A stretch of DNA of 64,000 bases from Alnus glutinosa (lineage: Eukaryota > Streptophyta > Magnoliopsida > Fagales > Betulaceae). Shown in pieces: positions 45,110 to 56,837 of this stretch (the stretch's first letter is position 1; the number at the start of each line of letters is the position of its first letter). The position numbers were made by a program, and so were the translations under genes. The DNA is taken from contig NC_084889.1 of assembly GCF_958979055.1 (NCBI RefSeq), positions 30,694,761 to 30,758,760 on the forward strand, written 5' to 3'. A model generated the notes under the pieces. It did not search any database and was not told the DNA's origin. It saw only the letters and a list, made by a program, of their open reading frames with translations.

Positions 45110-46264
45110 TATATAATGGAGCTGTTTGAAATTTTGTGACAACTCTGTTAAAGTCTCCTGCCACGCTCAGTTTGAAATTTTTTCCCATTGATTTTTCGTT
45201 CCTCCCACTTAGCATATTTTCTCTCAGTTTCTTTAAGGTGCGCGTCATATTTTCTCCCATGCTTCAGCCTTTTAGATTTGAGCTTCTTCATGCCATCAAC
45301 CCACCTCGATCCTCACGACACTCCATCAGCCCTCTCGCTTTACCTCTCTCTTTTGAAAATTTATCTCCTCTCTCCAGTCGGTTCAGTCATAGACGAATAA
45401 AGAAAAAGGCTGTAAGATTTCTCATTTTCAAGCCAAATGCCATCAACACGCCATGCCTAGTGATTCAGACAAGGGACATGCATTTTTGACCGTTTACCCA
45501 TCAATTTTTCCCCTCCCCTTCCTCACCTCTCTCCAACATGCTATAATAGCTATGTGTTATAGTTTTTTGATACAAAATTTCCTCTATTAATTTTTCTTAA
45601 TAGGTAAATTGCTTAAGTATGTTGTAACTATAATGTTATTCAAATCCTTGTTCGTATTATCACTAAAAAAGAAAAAGAAAAAAAGAAAAAAAAGAAAAAA
45701 CAGAACATGAACCTTGGTAGAACTAGTCCTAGCATATTATTATTTTGTGTAAGTTCCTAGCATATTATTTAAGCTTAGGATTTTCACATTAATTTCTTGG
45801 TCCCCCTCAATTTTATATCTATACCTTATTTACATATAGAAAAGTATTTTTTTTCCACTCATATAGAAAAAGGTCACCTCCTCCGAGGAGTAATTATAGA
45901 AATATAAAAGAGTTCAACTACAGATAAGTTAGGAATAAAAGGATGGCAGATGGCAACTTACTTTGTAGAAATTGCAAGTATCTTTTAAATGGAGTCAAAA
46001 GCGAATAGTGCAGATCTGGATGGGATCCCATAGTAATTTTTAATAAAATTTTCCTTATGGCATGTTACTTTAGTATCAAGTATTACTATAATCATATTAC
46101 TCTTAATGATTCTAATTATTATTTTGTTGAGTGAAATAACAGAATGACCATATCAATCAATTAAATTACTTTGCCATTGTCATAGATGTACGATATCGGT
46201 ACCACCTTTGAAAATCCCCAAGGAAGCACCAGATTAGGGGTTCGGGTTAGCCCAAGCCCCCTCC
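45110..46264. other. Non-coding spacer
   Basis: No gene recognised. An ORF at 45136-45489 is low complexity (Ser/Leu/Phe) with no domain. Confidence 0.35.
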
Positions 46265-47310
46265 CGCTGTATGGTCACGAGAAAATGAAGAACACCTGGT
46301 CTTTGTTTTGTTGGGGCTGGTCCGAAAAGGAGTTATGCCTCCGTTCGTTAGCCACCTAAATAAAATCACCGAGGACCTCAATTATTGTATTGACAATTGT
46401 CATTACAGCACCCGCCAAGTGAAGAATAAAATAGGAAGCTTAAAATAAAATCACAAAGATTTTACTATGCTCCTGAGAGGCAAGGTCGGTACAAGGTTCG
46501 ATTGGGACCATACAACGAACACGTTCACCAATATTGAGGACAAGTGGGAGCAACTGGAACTCGTAAGCATCAACTCAGTTTTCTTCTTATAAATTTCATG
46601 TTAAAATATCTCGTCGTAAACTAATGAATTGGTTCATGTTCTCTTTGTTTTGAAGGACTATAGTGCAGATAAATACTACAGATTCAGGAACAATCCGATG
46701 CACCTCTTCTCATTGTTAACCACCATATTTAAGGGATCGTATGCCATGACTCACGAGGGAGTTCGTCTATGCCAACACACAGGATCCGTCTGACACCGAT
46801 GACGAACTCGGCTTTGACGACCCGTTGATTGATCTAAATAGCCTGTGTGCCATAATTGACTTGGAAGAGCCCAAGATGTCTCGTGCTGGCAGAAGGATGC
46901 CACAATTTTTTATTTTATTTTTAAAAAAGAAAAGAAAAGGGAAAGCGGCCTGCAACACCCCTCGAATCCTCCCAGAGCAGCAAGCGTACTAACACAACCA
47001 ATTAATGAGGACTTGGAAATCGAGAAAATGTCTGGTGACTTGTTAGAAATGAAGAGAAAATTTGACTAAATGCAATGCAGGTTAAGAACAGCCAAAGGGT
47101 CAGTGGCTAGTAGTAGACCAGATGTATTGGCAGAGGCGATGGCGGTTCTGAATGAGGTGGTAGCTGAGCACCTTGTGACAGAAGAAAATTATTAGAGGGC
47201 TGCCAATTCCTTCACTGACAAGAACAAGACAATGATATTCATTGGCATGGAGGAGCCTATGAAGAGAGTGGGATGAGTCATGCGAGGGATTAATATTAAG
47301 GACTTGTGAT
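46265..47310 (+). pseudogene. Myb/SANT-like domain protein pseudogene
   Basis: Pieces in order: HYSTRQVKNKIGSLK (about 46402-46446), MLLRGKVGTRFDWDHTTNTF up to EQLEL (46469-46565), then a likely intron (GTAAGC at 46566, acceptor GAAG at about 46656). Next come DYSADKYYRFRNNPMHLFSL and a frameshift near 46760 into FVYANTQDPSDTDDELGFDD. A C-terminal helical part (AEAMAVLNEVVAEHL) and MIFIGMEEPMKRVG end near 47275. This order fits the plant Myb/SANT-like (PF12776) proteins, many of them partners of Harbinger-type transposases. In-frame stops (for example near 47065 and 47193) mark a pseudogene. The hAT element inserted just beyond it. Confidence 0.62.
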
Positions 47311-47392
47311 ATCGTAGTTTTGTTACCTAGTTATGCTAATCCTTTAGAAATTTTCAGACTATTGCATCTAAATTTCAAACATTGGCTCTTGT

Positions 47393-50300
47393 CAGAGACG
47401 GAGGAGGGGGGGGGGGCCGGCAGGGGCCATGGCCCCCCCCCCAATTTTTTGAAAAAAAAAATTTATACAGATGAAAAATAAAATTGTAAAAAAAAAAAAA
47501 AAAAATTCAAGCCCATTGGCCCCTACTCAACAAATTTTGTTGGCCCTTACCCAATTAAATTTTTTTGACTTAACCAAATAAACCTAAAAAGAAACCCACT
47601 ACAAGTCTACAATCCACAAATTTGCTAAATTGCTAAAGACATCAACAGCGCCGTCAAGCACTTAACAGGGCGTCGGTGCCCTTCCAAATTCCAACACAGC
47701 CAAACCAAACAACTTAAAACAAAAATATTTATTATTTAATAAATAAAAAAAAAACTGAAACATCAAACAAAAATACCTCTTCTAGTCTTCTCCACCCCTC
47801 TCCTCCAGATCCTAACAGTTTTGTTAGCCGACCCACACCCACCAAATTCGCCTATCACCACTTCTAGATTCACCATCTTTCTCCTACATAAGAAGCGACC
47901 ATTCGACCGATCACTGCACCGGAAATTTCAGGGACGGACTGCCAGAGTCACGAAGCCAACAGACCCATCGCCCAGCCAGTACAATATCGCTTTGTAAGTT
48001 CTCAAATCTGAAATCCCTAAAAAAAAAAAAATCATTTTTTCCAGTCATATATGGTGAAACCGTGAAGAACTGAAAAAAAGAAGAAAGAAAACTTAACGTT
48101 GAAGAGGAAGACAAGAAGAGTTTACTGTTTAGTCTATTTAGAAGAGTCTAGAGTCTCTAGACTAAAGAAAGAGAAGAAGTCAGGATAACTCAAAAAAAGA
48201 AAAAGAAGAGGTCAGGAAAAGGCAAGGAAGTCAAACAAAAAAATGTAATTGTATAATAATAATTTGTGTTTGCCTTTTCAACTTTTCTCCATCTACTACA
48301 GTGAACGGATGGACAACAGCAAGTCATGTATTGATGTACAAATATAATTTGTGTTTAAAAGAAAAAAAAGGGTCATGCATAATTTGTATTTGTCTTTTCA
48401 ATTTTTTTCCATCTGCATCGATGGACAACAGGACAAGCAACTGAGCAAGTCAAAAAATTAGGAGAATTAGGACAAATGTTTGCATTGCTCAAACAATTTA
48501 TTTACCCAAAAAAATTTAAATCTCACATCCACAATAAGAGAATTAGGAGAAACCAAAAATTCAAAACCGCTACTTTTACCATGAGAAGTTGAGAACAGTG
48601 AGAGTGAGACTGATTATTTGTGTCATTTGTGAGATTACTTTGTGTTATTGATAAATTATAATAATGTTTAAAGTTGGATATCAGAAAAGTAGTCCAAGTA
48701 AAGTTAATAGGTTGATTAAAATGAAAAATTGGTAAGGGTGAGAATTATTAAATAGCTTAAATAGTTTGTTTAGTGATTATTGAATGCCTTGTTGACAATT
48801 TTATTATTATTATTATTATTAGTTTTTACTTTACAATATTATAAAATTTTGATTTTGGAAATTGTTGATTTAATTTGATTTTTATGACACAGAACAACAA
48901 TTAATTCGCAGCACAGAAGCAGTGCGAAACCACTCTACGCAAGTCGCACTTTTTGAGGTTAGTTTTCTAAGCTCAATTCCTAATATAAATGGTATTATAA
49001 TTTGGATATTATGGTTATTAAATATTGAGAATATTGGTTATTATAGTTGATAAGTCAAAACAATTAATTAGAGAATTTAACACGTAAAAACTATTGTATT
49101 CAATTTGTTTTTTATTTGAGTTTGTTAATTGCTATCTTACAAATATTTTTTATTGCTTTTCTAAAGACTCTAATATAACCATATAAATTTATTTGTAGAT
49201 AATGGGAAAGCCAAATACAATATTTGACTTTTTCAAAAGAAAAAATACACAAAGTTCAAATGCCAATGTTGGTGATGCATCTTCGCCAACTTCTGATATC
49301 GTAATTTCTGAAAATTCTTCTAAAAAATCTCGAAGAGTTGACGTCAATGAATTTGATATTAGTTCATTGGAGTTTGATCCTGGATTGCGTCGTCAGATAT
49401 GGGAGTATAATGTTAATCAACGGGATGAAATTCGACGAGCTTACATTAAAGCTGGTCCGTACCAATTTATCCACCCAGACTACCCAAAATCCGGAGATCG
49501 AAATCATCTTCGTAGCTTTCAACCTTCGTGGTTCAATCTATTTCCTTCATGGCTTGAATATTCGCGCGAAACAGATGCAGCATTTTGTCTACCATGCTTT
49601 CTCTTTAATAAGCCATCTGGACATCCTACGCAACGTGTTTTCACTATAGATGGATTCAAGAATTGGAAGAAAGTTAGAGATGGAAAAAATTGTGCTTTTC
49701 TCAATCATATAGGAAAAGATCCTAATTCATTTCACAGAATTGCTGAGAGGTCATACGAAGACTTGAAGAACCAATCTCAACATATACAAAATGTGTTTGA
49801 AAATTTCACTTCTGAACAAATTGCAAACAATCGACTGCAGTTAAAAGCCTCGATTGATGTTGTTCGAGTGCTTGCATTTCAAGGTGTTGCTTTTAGAGGT
49901 CGGGATGAAAGTGTGGATTCAACGAATCGTGGAAATTTTCTTGAAATATTGAATTTAATGGTTTCATATAATGAACAGATTGCTGAAGTGATAGCTAAAG
50001 CTCCAAAAAATGCCTCTTATACATCACCAATGATACAAAAAGAAATTTTACATATTTTTTCAACCAGAGTGAAGGAGGCAATTCGCAAAGAAATTAGTAA
50101 TGCAAAGTTTTACATAATGGTTGATGAAGCTCGTGATGAGTCAATGAAAGAGCAAATGGCTATAGTTTTAAGATTTGTCGACAAAGATGGTTTTGTGCGG
50201 GAACGTTTTTTTGGGCTTGTTCATGTCGCTAATACTGCGGCACTAACCCTACAAAAGGGTATATATTTTGTATTGTCTCAACATAAGTTAGCCATTGAAA

Positions 50301-51772
50301 ATATTCGAGGGCAAGGATATGACGGCGCAAGCAACATGCGAGGTGAGTGGAATGGGTTGCAAGCTTTGATTTCAAATGATTGTCCATATGCCTACTACAT
50401 TCATTGTTTCGCACATCGTTTGCAATTGGCATTAGTAGCGGCATCAAAAGAAGTTATTCTTGTTCATCAATTTTTTACTAATTTGAATTCTATTGTCAAT
50501 ATTGTTTGTGCCTCATGCAATCGATTTGAAGAATTGCGGATTTCTCAAACTGCTGAAATTGCTTACCTGATTGAAATTAATGAGATTGAGAGTGGAAGGG
50601 GACTTAATCAAATTAGTACTTTACAACGGGCTGGAGATACTCGTTGGAGTTCTCACTTGAGATCAGTTTCTAGCTTGATCAAAATTTTTAGTCCAGTTTG
50701 TGAAGTTATTCTTAAAATCATTGATGTGGGAACTACTTCTTCCCAACGAGCAGAAGCAGATTCAGTTTATCAAGTAATGACTTCATTTGAATTTGTTTTC
50801 ATCTTGCATCTCATGAAAGAAACGATGCAGATTACTGATCATCTATGTCAAGAATTGCAATCAAAATCTCAAGACATTTTAAGTGCCATGAATCTTGTTT
50901 CATCTACCAAAGCATATATCCAACAATATAGAGATGATAAATGGGATGATTTACTTACCAATGTGAAGTCATTTTGCGAGAAACGCAATATAGATATTCC
51001 AGATATGAATGCCCGTTATGTTGAGAGGCGAGGTCGAGCTCGCCATCAACAAGCTGACTTTACAATCGAGCAACATTATCGAGTGGATATTTTTTGTGCC
51101 TCTATAGATTCTCAATTGCAAGAATTAAATCGCCGATTTAGTGAGCATGCAGTGGAGTTGCTTATTCTCAGCTCAGCTCTTGATCCTCGAGCTGCACGTG
51201 AATCTTTTAGAATTGATGATATTTGTCAGTTGGTAAACAAGTTTTATCCTCAAGATTTTACCGATCTTGAAAAGGAACAGTTGGAAATAGAACTTAACCA
51301 TTACAAGCATAATGTAGTCCTACATTCGAGTTTTCAAGCATTGTCAAATATTTCTGAATTTTGCCAATGGTTGGTTAGTACCGGAAAATCAGCTATCTAC
51401 CAACTTGTTTTTCGAGTTATTGTACTTGTGCTTACTCTTCCCGTTTCTACCGCAACTACAGAACGAGCATTTTCAGCCATGAATATTGTCAAAACTAGGC
51501 TTCGCAACAAAATTGAAGACGAGTTTCTGACGGATTCTTTAATGGTGTACATTGAAAGAGAAATTGCTGCAACAATTAGCATAGATTCAATCATAGATGA
51601 TTTTCGGGATTTAAAAAAACGGCGGGTTCCATTTTGATAGGTGTTTTGGATTAAATTTGATGTATTATGAAACCCTTATTTTCTATAATTACTTTTGTTT
51701 AGTTTTTTTTTTTTTTTTTTTGTTCAAAAATGCCTTGGCCCCTGCTCAAAATACTTTCTGGCTCCGTCCCTG
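47393..51772 (+). mobile_element. Autonomous-type hAT transposon, complete
   Basis: 4380 bp with a perfect 8-bp target duplication GCTCTTGT (47385-47392 and 51773-51780). Inverted ends CAGAGACGGAG (left) and CAGGGACGGAG (complement of right), one mismatch. Subterminal CAGGGGCCATGGCCCC (left) is echoed by CAGGGGCCAAGG (complement of right). Between them lie a 1.8-kb leader and one uninterrupted transposase ORF. Structural integrity suggests recent insertion. Confidence 0.95.
49202..51637 (+). CDS. hAT transposase, TTF-type zinc finger and hAT dimerisation domains
   Basis: 811 residues, no stop or frameshift. A basic N-terminus (SKKSRRVDV, 39-47) is followed by a TTF-type zinc-finger region (about 90-170) with FCLPCFLF (C129, C132). 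A DUF4371-like domain comes next, and then the RNase H-like core: D308 in YIMVDEARDES and D374 in YDGASNMRG are the likely first two catalytic acids. An HCFAHRLQL motif lies at 401-409 and RW at 481-482. The C-terminal hAT dimerisation region contains STATTERAFSAMN with the likely third acid E754. Family knowledge: such proteins cut and paste hAT ends, giving 8-bp duplications, exactly as flank this element. The ATG follows a TTTGTAG acceptor, so a 5'-UTR intron (about 48958-49199) is likely. A domesticated gene is the alternative, but the matching element ends argue against it. Confidence 0.95.
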   Translation: MGKPNTIFDFFKRKNTQSSNANVGDASSPTSDIVISENSSKKSRRVDVNEFDISSLEFDPGLRRQIWEYNVNQRDEIRRAYIKAGPYQFIHPDYPKSGDRNHLRSFQPSWFNLFPSWLEYSRETDAAFCLPCFLFNKPSGHPTQRVFTIDGFKNWKKVRDGKNCAFLNHIGKDPNSFHRIAERSYEDLKNQSQHIQNVFENFTSEQIANNRLQLKASIDVVRVLAFQGVAFRGRDESVDSTNRGNFLEILNLMVSYNEQIAEVIAKAPKNASYTSPMIQKEILHIFSTRVKEAIRKEISNAKFYIMVDEARDESMKEQMAIVLRFVDKDGFVRERFFGLVHVANTAALTLQKGIYFVLSQHKLAIENIRGQGYDGASNMRGEWNGLQALISNDCPYAYYIHCFAHRLQLALVAASKEVILVHQFFTNLNSIVNIVCASCNRFEELRISQTAEIAYLIEINEIESGRGLNQISTLQRAGDTRWSSHLRSVSSLIKIFSPVCEVILKIIDVGTTSSQRAEADSVYQVMTSFEFVFILHLMKETMQITDHLCQELQSKSQDILSAMNLVSSTKAYIQQYRDDKWDDLLTNVKSFCEKRNIDIPDMNARYVERRGRARHQQADFTIEQHYRVDIFCASIDSQLQELNRRFSEHAVELLILSSALDPRAARESFRIDDICQLVNKFYPQDFTDLEKEQLEIELNHYKHNVVLHSSFQALSNISEFCQWLVSTGKSAIYQLVFRVIVLVLTLPVSTATTERAFSAMNIVKTRLRNKIEDEFLTDSLMVYIEREIAATISIDSIIDDFRDLKKRRVPF

Positions 51773-51780
51773 GCTCTTGT

Positions 51781-52570
51781 TGAATTCCATTGACATTTTA
51801 TTTGGTAATATTAATAAATTTCAAACTTTTTTTTTGCGAAATATTTGACACACTGTACTTTATGTTCATAGATATTGTGCGTATTTATAGGATAAAAAGA
51901 TGACCGATATCCTTATTCACCATTAATTCTACTTTCTATCAAAGTAAGAATTAAATAAGAAAGGACTTCTCTTAATTAATTAACCAACAATTTATTAAGA
52001 AGTATTAAATAACCTTATAACATTATGAGTTCAATAAATTTTTATCCGTGCCATGTTATGTGGAATATTATAAATTCTTACAAGAACAATTTTTCAAGAC
52101 GTTCTCTACCCTCTTAAACGGGTCAAGTCTAGGCTTATGTTTTATAAGTTTTAAAGTTACAGCACAGAAGTCCATGCCACGTACATTGGAGGATCAAATT
52201 GGTACTCTGACTAGTTCTTAGCAATTACCCCCTTGAACGCACGCATTGACAAAGAAACGCATGCTATAATTGATCACGGAAGGTGATTTGATAGCCATGG
52301 CCAATGGTCCATTCTTATTCGCCGGTTGACAAAAAAGCAACGTGCATTGGCAAAAAAGCAACGTGCCATTGGCAAAAAAGCAACGTGCATTGACAAAAAA
52401 ATAGCCGGGCATTAATTGGCCAAAAAAAAAGGCGCTTTTCTGAATTATAGCAACACACGCAACAACAACGCGCTCGCGAATCGCGATTGTTGAAGGCTTG
52501 AAGCAAGACTAGAGAAGAAAAGACAAGTAAAGGTTGTTTCCATGCCACTTTACAGTAAAATAGAAGTGCG
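51781..52570. other. Non-coding spacer with short tandem repeats
   Basis: 52326-52400 has three to four copies of a roughly 20-bp unit like GCAACGTGCATTGGCAAAAAA. No gene recognised. Confidence 0.5.
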
Positions 52571-52692
52571 GAGGAGCAGAATTTCCGGATGAAGAATTCT
52601 GCTTTACAATGGCATATTTGTAATTACAATATTTACAAATATGCCATTGCAAAGCAGAATTTCCGGATGAAATCCAGAAATTCTGCTTCTCC
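52571..52692. repeat. Nested hairpin sequence
   Basis: Inner arms of about 30 bp (52593-52623 and 52632-52662) pair around a loop of about 8 bases, sharing GGCATATTTGTAA/TTTACAAATATGCC. Outer arms GAGGAGCAGAATTTC (52571-52585) and GAAATTCTGCTTCTCC (52677-52692) pair too. CAGAATTTCCGGATGAA also occurs as a direct repeat. It could be a small MITE or a hairpin RNA source. Confidence 0.75.
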
Positions 52693-53095
52693 CAAGCATT
52701 ACCCAAAATAGAAACCAAAGAGTTTGAATACGTTAAAGGCAGTTGTAATCCCGAAAGTCAGAAATGGAAGCTACCCTTTATTTGGCGACGCGGAAGCCCT
52801 AAATGGTAAATATGTCAGCGATCGATGTCACTGTACGGGGGCCAACCAAGCTTGAAAATTACACACGACCTGAACTGGTTGACCCGAAAGGCGATTGCAA
52901 CTTGCAAGCCTCTATCGACAGAGGCGCGTGGGTGGGGCATGGTTTCGATGTTGAGACTGATATTATAATATATAATAAAATCATAGACAACCCAGTGGAT
53001 GAGCAAAAGGCAGGATTTATATATTGAGGAAATGCATTGAGTCAGGCGTTAAGCGGTCAGTCTGGTGGATGGCGCTCCATCGATCAGTCTCAGAC

Positions 53096-54861
53096 ATGGT
53101 GGGATCAAGATCATCACCAGTTTTAGTCTTTGCTCTTTATGCTGCCTGCATCTTTGGCCTGCCTGAGCTTGCTCAAGCTCAAAATGGAACCAACCCTGTC
53201 ACAGATCCTGCTGAAGGTATCTCTCTCTCTCTCTCTCTCTCTATTACTATTTACTTATCCAGAGAGAAAGAAAAAAAGAAGCAAGAAAACGCTGATAGAC
53301 CTTCAGATGCCACAAAATAAAATAAGACCAAAATCTTAATTATGAAATGACTATTCCCTATTTTAAATAAAATGGAGAGAATACTATTCCTAAGAAAACC
53401 GCCTGCTTTTTGCCTTACTCTGGTTCCAACTTCCAATGCAAAGAGTCTTCATATCCTTAAAATTATGTTCGTCGTCTTCTTTAATTTTCCTTTGAGAGGG
53501 AAAAAATAACAAAGAGAATTAATTAAACAGCGTTTTGTGGCGTTAAGTGACTAGAAAATTGAAGGAACTTAAGCATAATCTGGTTAAGTGTTTAAAAAAT
53601 TGTCGTCTAGATTTGGATAAACTTTCGACAAATTGCTTTCGTGACAAAAAATAAAAATTAAACAGGCTAAGGTTAGTAGATATCAGTTAATTTTAAGAGT
53701 AATGATTGAATACCACCCAAAGATACAACTTTTCACCACCTTACCTATGTGGCAAGGTGGTCCCCTACCTTAATTTATTTTTAAAAAATAAAAATATTTA
53801 AAAAGTAGTGGGGGACCACCTTGCCACATAGGCAAGGTGGTAAAAAGTTGTATCTTTGGGTGGTATTCAATCATTACTCTAATTTTAAATGTTTTATACA
53901 ACCGGATCAGTCAACCGTACACACAAGCAGGTTTAGAATAAAATATAGGTTAGTTAATTGGTTGAGGTGTATTATTTGCATGCATACATTTTGTACATCC
54001 AATTATATTTGGTGTAAAATTCATGCACACAAGACGTGTCGCACATGCATATATCTCACACTAAATATATATGAAAAATATTACATGTACTTAAATTTTT
54101 ATAAAGAGAACCTTACTAATTGATGTTGAACTTATTCATTAGACATATCAAAACAATTAATGAAAAGAAATGTTACGGGTACCAATAAATAAGCTCTACA
54201 TCATCATAATAAAGTTTTATTTTTAAAAGTTTAAGTATATGTAATATTTCTCGAAATGTATTGAGTGTATATATAAAATATGTACTAAAAAGTGTGTATA
54301 TGTATGATTTGCCTAGTTGGTTAGTATTCACTGTCAACTAGGTTTTAGAGAGCAAAAAAATGCCACGTAGTTTGGTTTCGTTGTGGTTTAATTGGGTCTT
54401 CAATTTCAACCCAAATCAATCAAAGCCCTTCCCAGTTCCTCTCTCTTAGTAATTATTCTTTCTTGTCTGACGTCCACACAATCAATCCAGGCACCCCACC
54501 ACACAACCCCCCCACCGTCAATCGTCTGACCCCCCACCTTGACAACTTAGGGGCTGATCAATAGCTTGGTGAGAGTTATGAATTTTTCTACAATGTACAA
54601 ATAGCAATTTTAAATATCCTTTTTTATTCATTTATTTATTTTTAAAGTTGATATGCATGGTTTAAATTGTATCAAAATTTAATAACCATTTATCTCGAAT
54701 CATAATAATAATTTTTTAAAAAAACAAAAAATTCCAATTGTTACATATCAAAAAGGCCGTATGTGTCTTTGTTTGAAACGTATGATCTGTTTATTGCCAC
54801 GCCTGCAATTGTTGGTCAACTTTATGCTGCACCTAATCGAGAGGGAGAGTAAATGATTTGA

Positions 54862-54901
<40 letters not shown>

Positions 54902-56370
54902 TAATGTTATATAATATATTTTATTCCACAACTTACTTGCAATGCAGGTGTGATAGTGCAAACTAATTTTTAAATTAATTCGTGTTAAAAAAAAAATCAA
55001 AAGTTAATTGGAACTGACACATCAACATTGTAAAATAATTATAAAATAAAAATATGATCTATATATATATATTGTGTGTGCATTTGTGTGCATATAGAAA
55101 TGTCTTTTAACATAGGTGTCGGTTTAGGTTAGTTAAATGTAATTTCCATATTGCATAGAAGGAAAAAAAAAGTGTAATTTCCTCTTGATAGGCCACCAAC
55201 AGTAGCAATTTAACTTTTTTTTTTTTTTTTTTAAAAAAAACACTCAAAATATGTACTAGGGTGTGTGTGGTTGTGTTTTGTGGTTATTGTCTCTAACCGT
55301 TAATCGTAACTATTTTAGGCGGTTATCTAATTTTTGTAACCGTAACTAGTCCACCTTAAGCGGTTAATTTCTTTAAAATAACCGTCGTTTAGCAGTTATT
55401 GAAACTTATAACCGCACCGCATAAACGCGTTTTTAGATATGAGTGTATTTTGGTATTGTAGGCATTCCTTGAGCCTCTTTTAAGGGCCTATTTTCGATGA
55501 CTTTAGGCATTTTTTAAATATGGATAATTACATTATTGGTCCCTAAGGTTAATCTAAATTACAAATCACTCACTGTGGTACAAAAAATTTATGGAATGTC
55601 CTTGTGGTAAATTATAATTACGAATCACTCTCTGAACCCGTTTTTCGTCTACTAAGTTAACGGAATCCGTTAGTTGACACGTCATACCCAATAGGAGGGT
55701 CCTTGTGGTAAACTATAATTACGAATCACTCCCTGAACGGCTGAACCCATTTTCCGTCCACCAAGTTAACAGAATCCGTTAGTTATCACGTCATACCCAA
55801 TAGGTAATCGACACCGTCCATTACAATAAAAAAATATAAATATATTAAAATGTAAATAAATAAAACTTCATTTTTTTTAAAAAAAAAATAAAATAAAATA
55901 GTTAAAGGGTGGCTATCGGTTGAGCGGCCACCCCTAAAGTGGTCGCACACCACCCTCAGGGGCTCAGGGTGGCCGCGCCCCGGCCACCCCTTCACTATAT
56001 ATATATATAATAAAATAATTTTTAAGTTTTATTTATTTATATTTTTTATTGTAATAGACATGTGTCGATTTCTTATTGGGTATAACGTGACAAACTAACG
56101 GAATCTGTTAACTTGGTGGACAAAAAACAGGTTCAAGGAGTGATTCATAATTATAGTTTAATTATCACAAGGACCATCTATGAACTTCTTGTACTACAGG
56201 GAGTGATTTGTAATTTAGGCCAACCCCAGGGACTAATAGTGCAAGTATCCATTTTTTAAATAAGTAGAATGCTTCAAAATATAACAAAGCTCAAGAATTA
56301 TTTTTATAAATAAAGATAAATTTCATTAAATTCAAACAAAAACCACATATCAAATGCACCAAACCCATGG

Positions 56371-56403
<33 letters not shown>

Positions 56404-56837
56404 ATGGTTATTAACCGTTTCCGTTTACCCTTAAATTTACTAACTGCCCCACTTTAAGGGATTAACAATTTTTCTTAATTCATACAAAAGTGATTATACA
56501 ATTAACGGTTATTAACCGCTCGATATGCTTGTACACCCTAAATTATATACTAACTAGGTGAGATTTCTTTTGAGTGCAATCATGACAAAGTCGGTATTTG
56601 TTTTCCACGCTAATTCCAATGATATATAATTGTGAATTTTATTGCAGTAAGGGTTTTGAATTCAATATTTCAAAAATGGGGAATCTCAGCACCATCAGGC
56701 CAATGGAATATAAGTGGGCAACCATGCAGCGGAGCGGCCATCGGCTCTTTCCCCACCATCGATGATAGAGATCACAATCCCTTTATCAAATGCAACTGTT
56801 CATACGACAATGGCACTACTTGTCACATTACGGAACT
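53096..56837 (+). CDS. LRR-VIII (malectin-type) receptor-like kinase, exons 1-2 only
   Basis: Exon 1 (53096-53216) starts at ATG 53096 and encodes a signal peptide (MVGSRSSPVLVFALYAACIF to ELAQA) and NGTNPVTDPAE. Donor GAAG|GTATCT. Exon 2 (56648-56837, acceptor ATTGCAG) encodes VRVLNSIFQKWGIS, then SGQWNISGQPCSGAAIGSFP, then FIKCNCSYDNGTTCHITEL. Donor CT|GTACGT. Phases agree (1 then 2). These are the conserved first residues of plant LRR-VIII-2 receptor kinases (At1g56130/At1g56140 type), which carry extracellular LRRs, a malectin-like domain and a cytosolic Ser/Thr kinase. The 3.4-kb first intron holds two transposons. I find no LRR, malectin or kinase exon in the 7 kb that follow, so the gene either has a very long intron 2 or is truncated. 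An alternative in-frame ATG exists at 53069. Confidence 0.72.
53697..53879. mobile_element. 183-bp palindromic MITE, Mutator-like, copy 2
   Basis: Perfect 9-bp target duplication TAATTTTAA (53688-53696 and 53880-53888). Ends GAGTAATGATTGAATACCAC and its complement; nearly perfect palindrome with GGCAAGGTGGTCCCC arms. Same length as 11669-11851. Lies in intron 1 of the receptor-kinase gene. Confidence 0.92.
53889..55508. other. Intron 1 sequence, no gene
   Basis: AT-rich intronic DNA with an (AT)n run at 54865-54899. No coding signal. Confidence 0.5.
54865..54899. repeat. (TA)n microsatellite
   Basis: About 17 uninterrupted TA units. A similar run lies at 56376-56402. Confidence 0.95.
55521..56251. 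mobile_element. Fold-back element, GGATAATT family, in the receptor-kinase intron
   Basis: Ends TGGATAATTACATTATTGGT and the complement of TGGATACTTGCACTATTAGT. Target duplication TTTTTTAAATA (11 bp; 55510-55520 and 56252-56262). Arms share CAAATCACTC, CTTGTGGTAAA and GTTAACnGAATCCGTTAGTT blocks. The left arm contains an internal direct repeat (about 55600-55690 with 55690-55790). GC-rich centre GGGTGGC..GCCACCCC at 55905-55990. A relative of 3621-4274. A duplication of 9-11 bp supports a Mutator-like origin. Confidence 0.82.
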
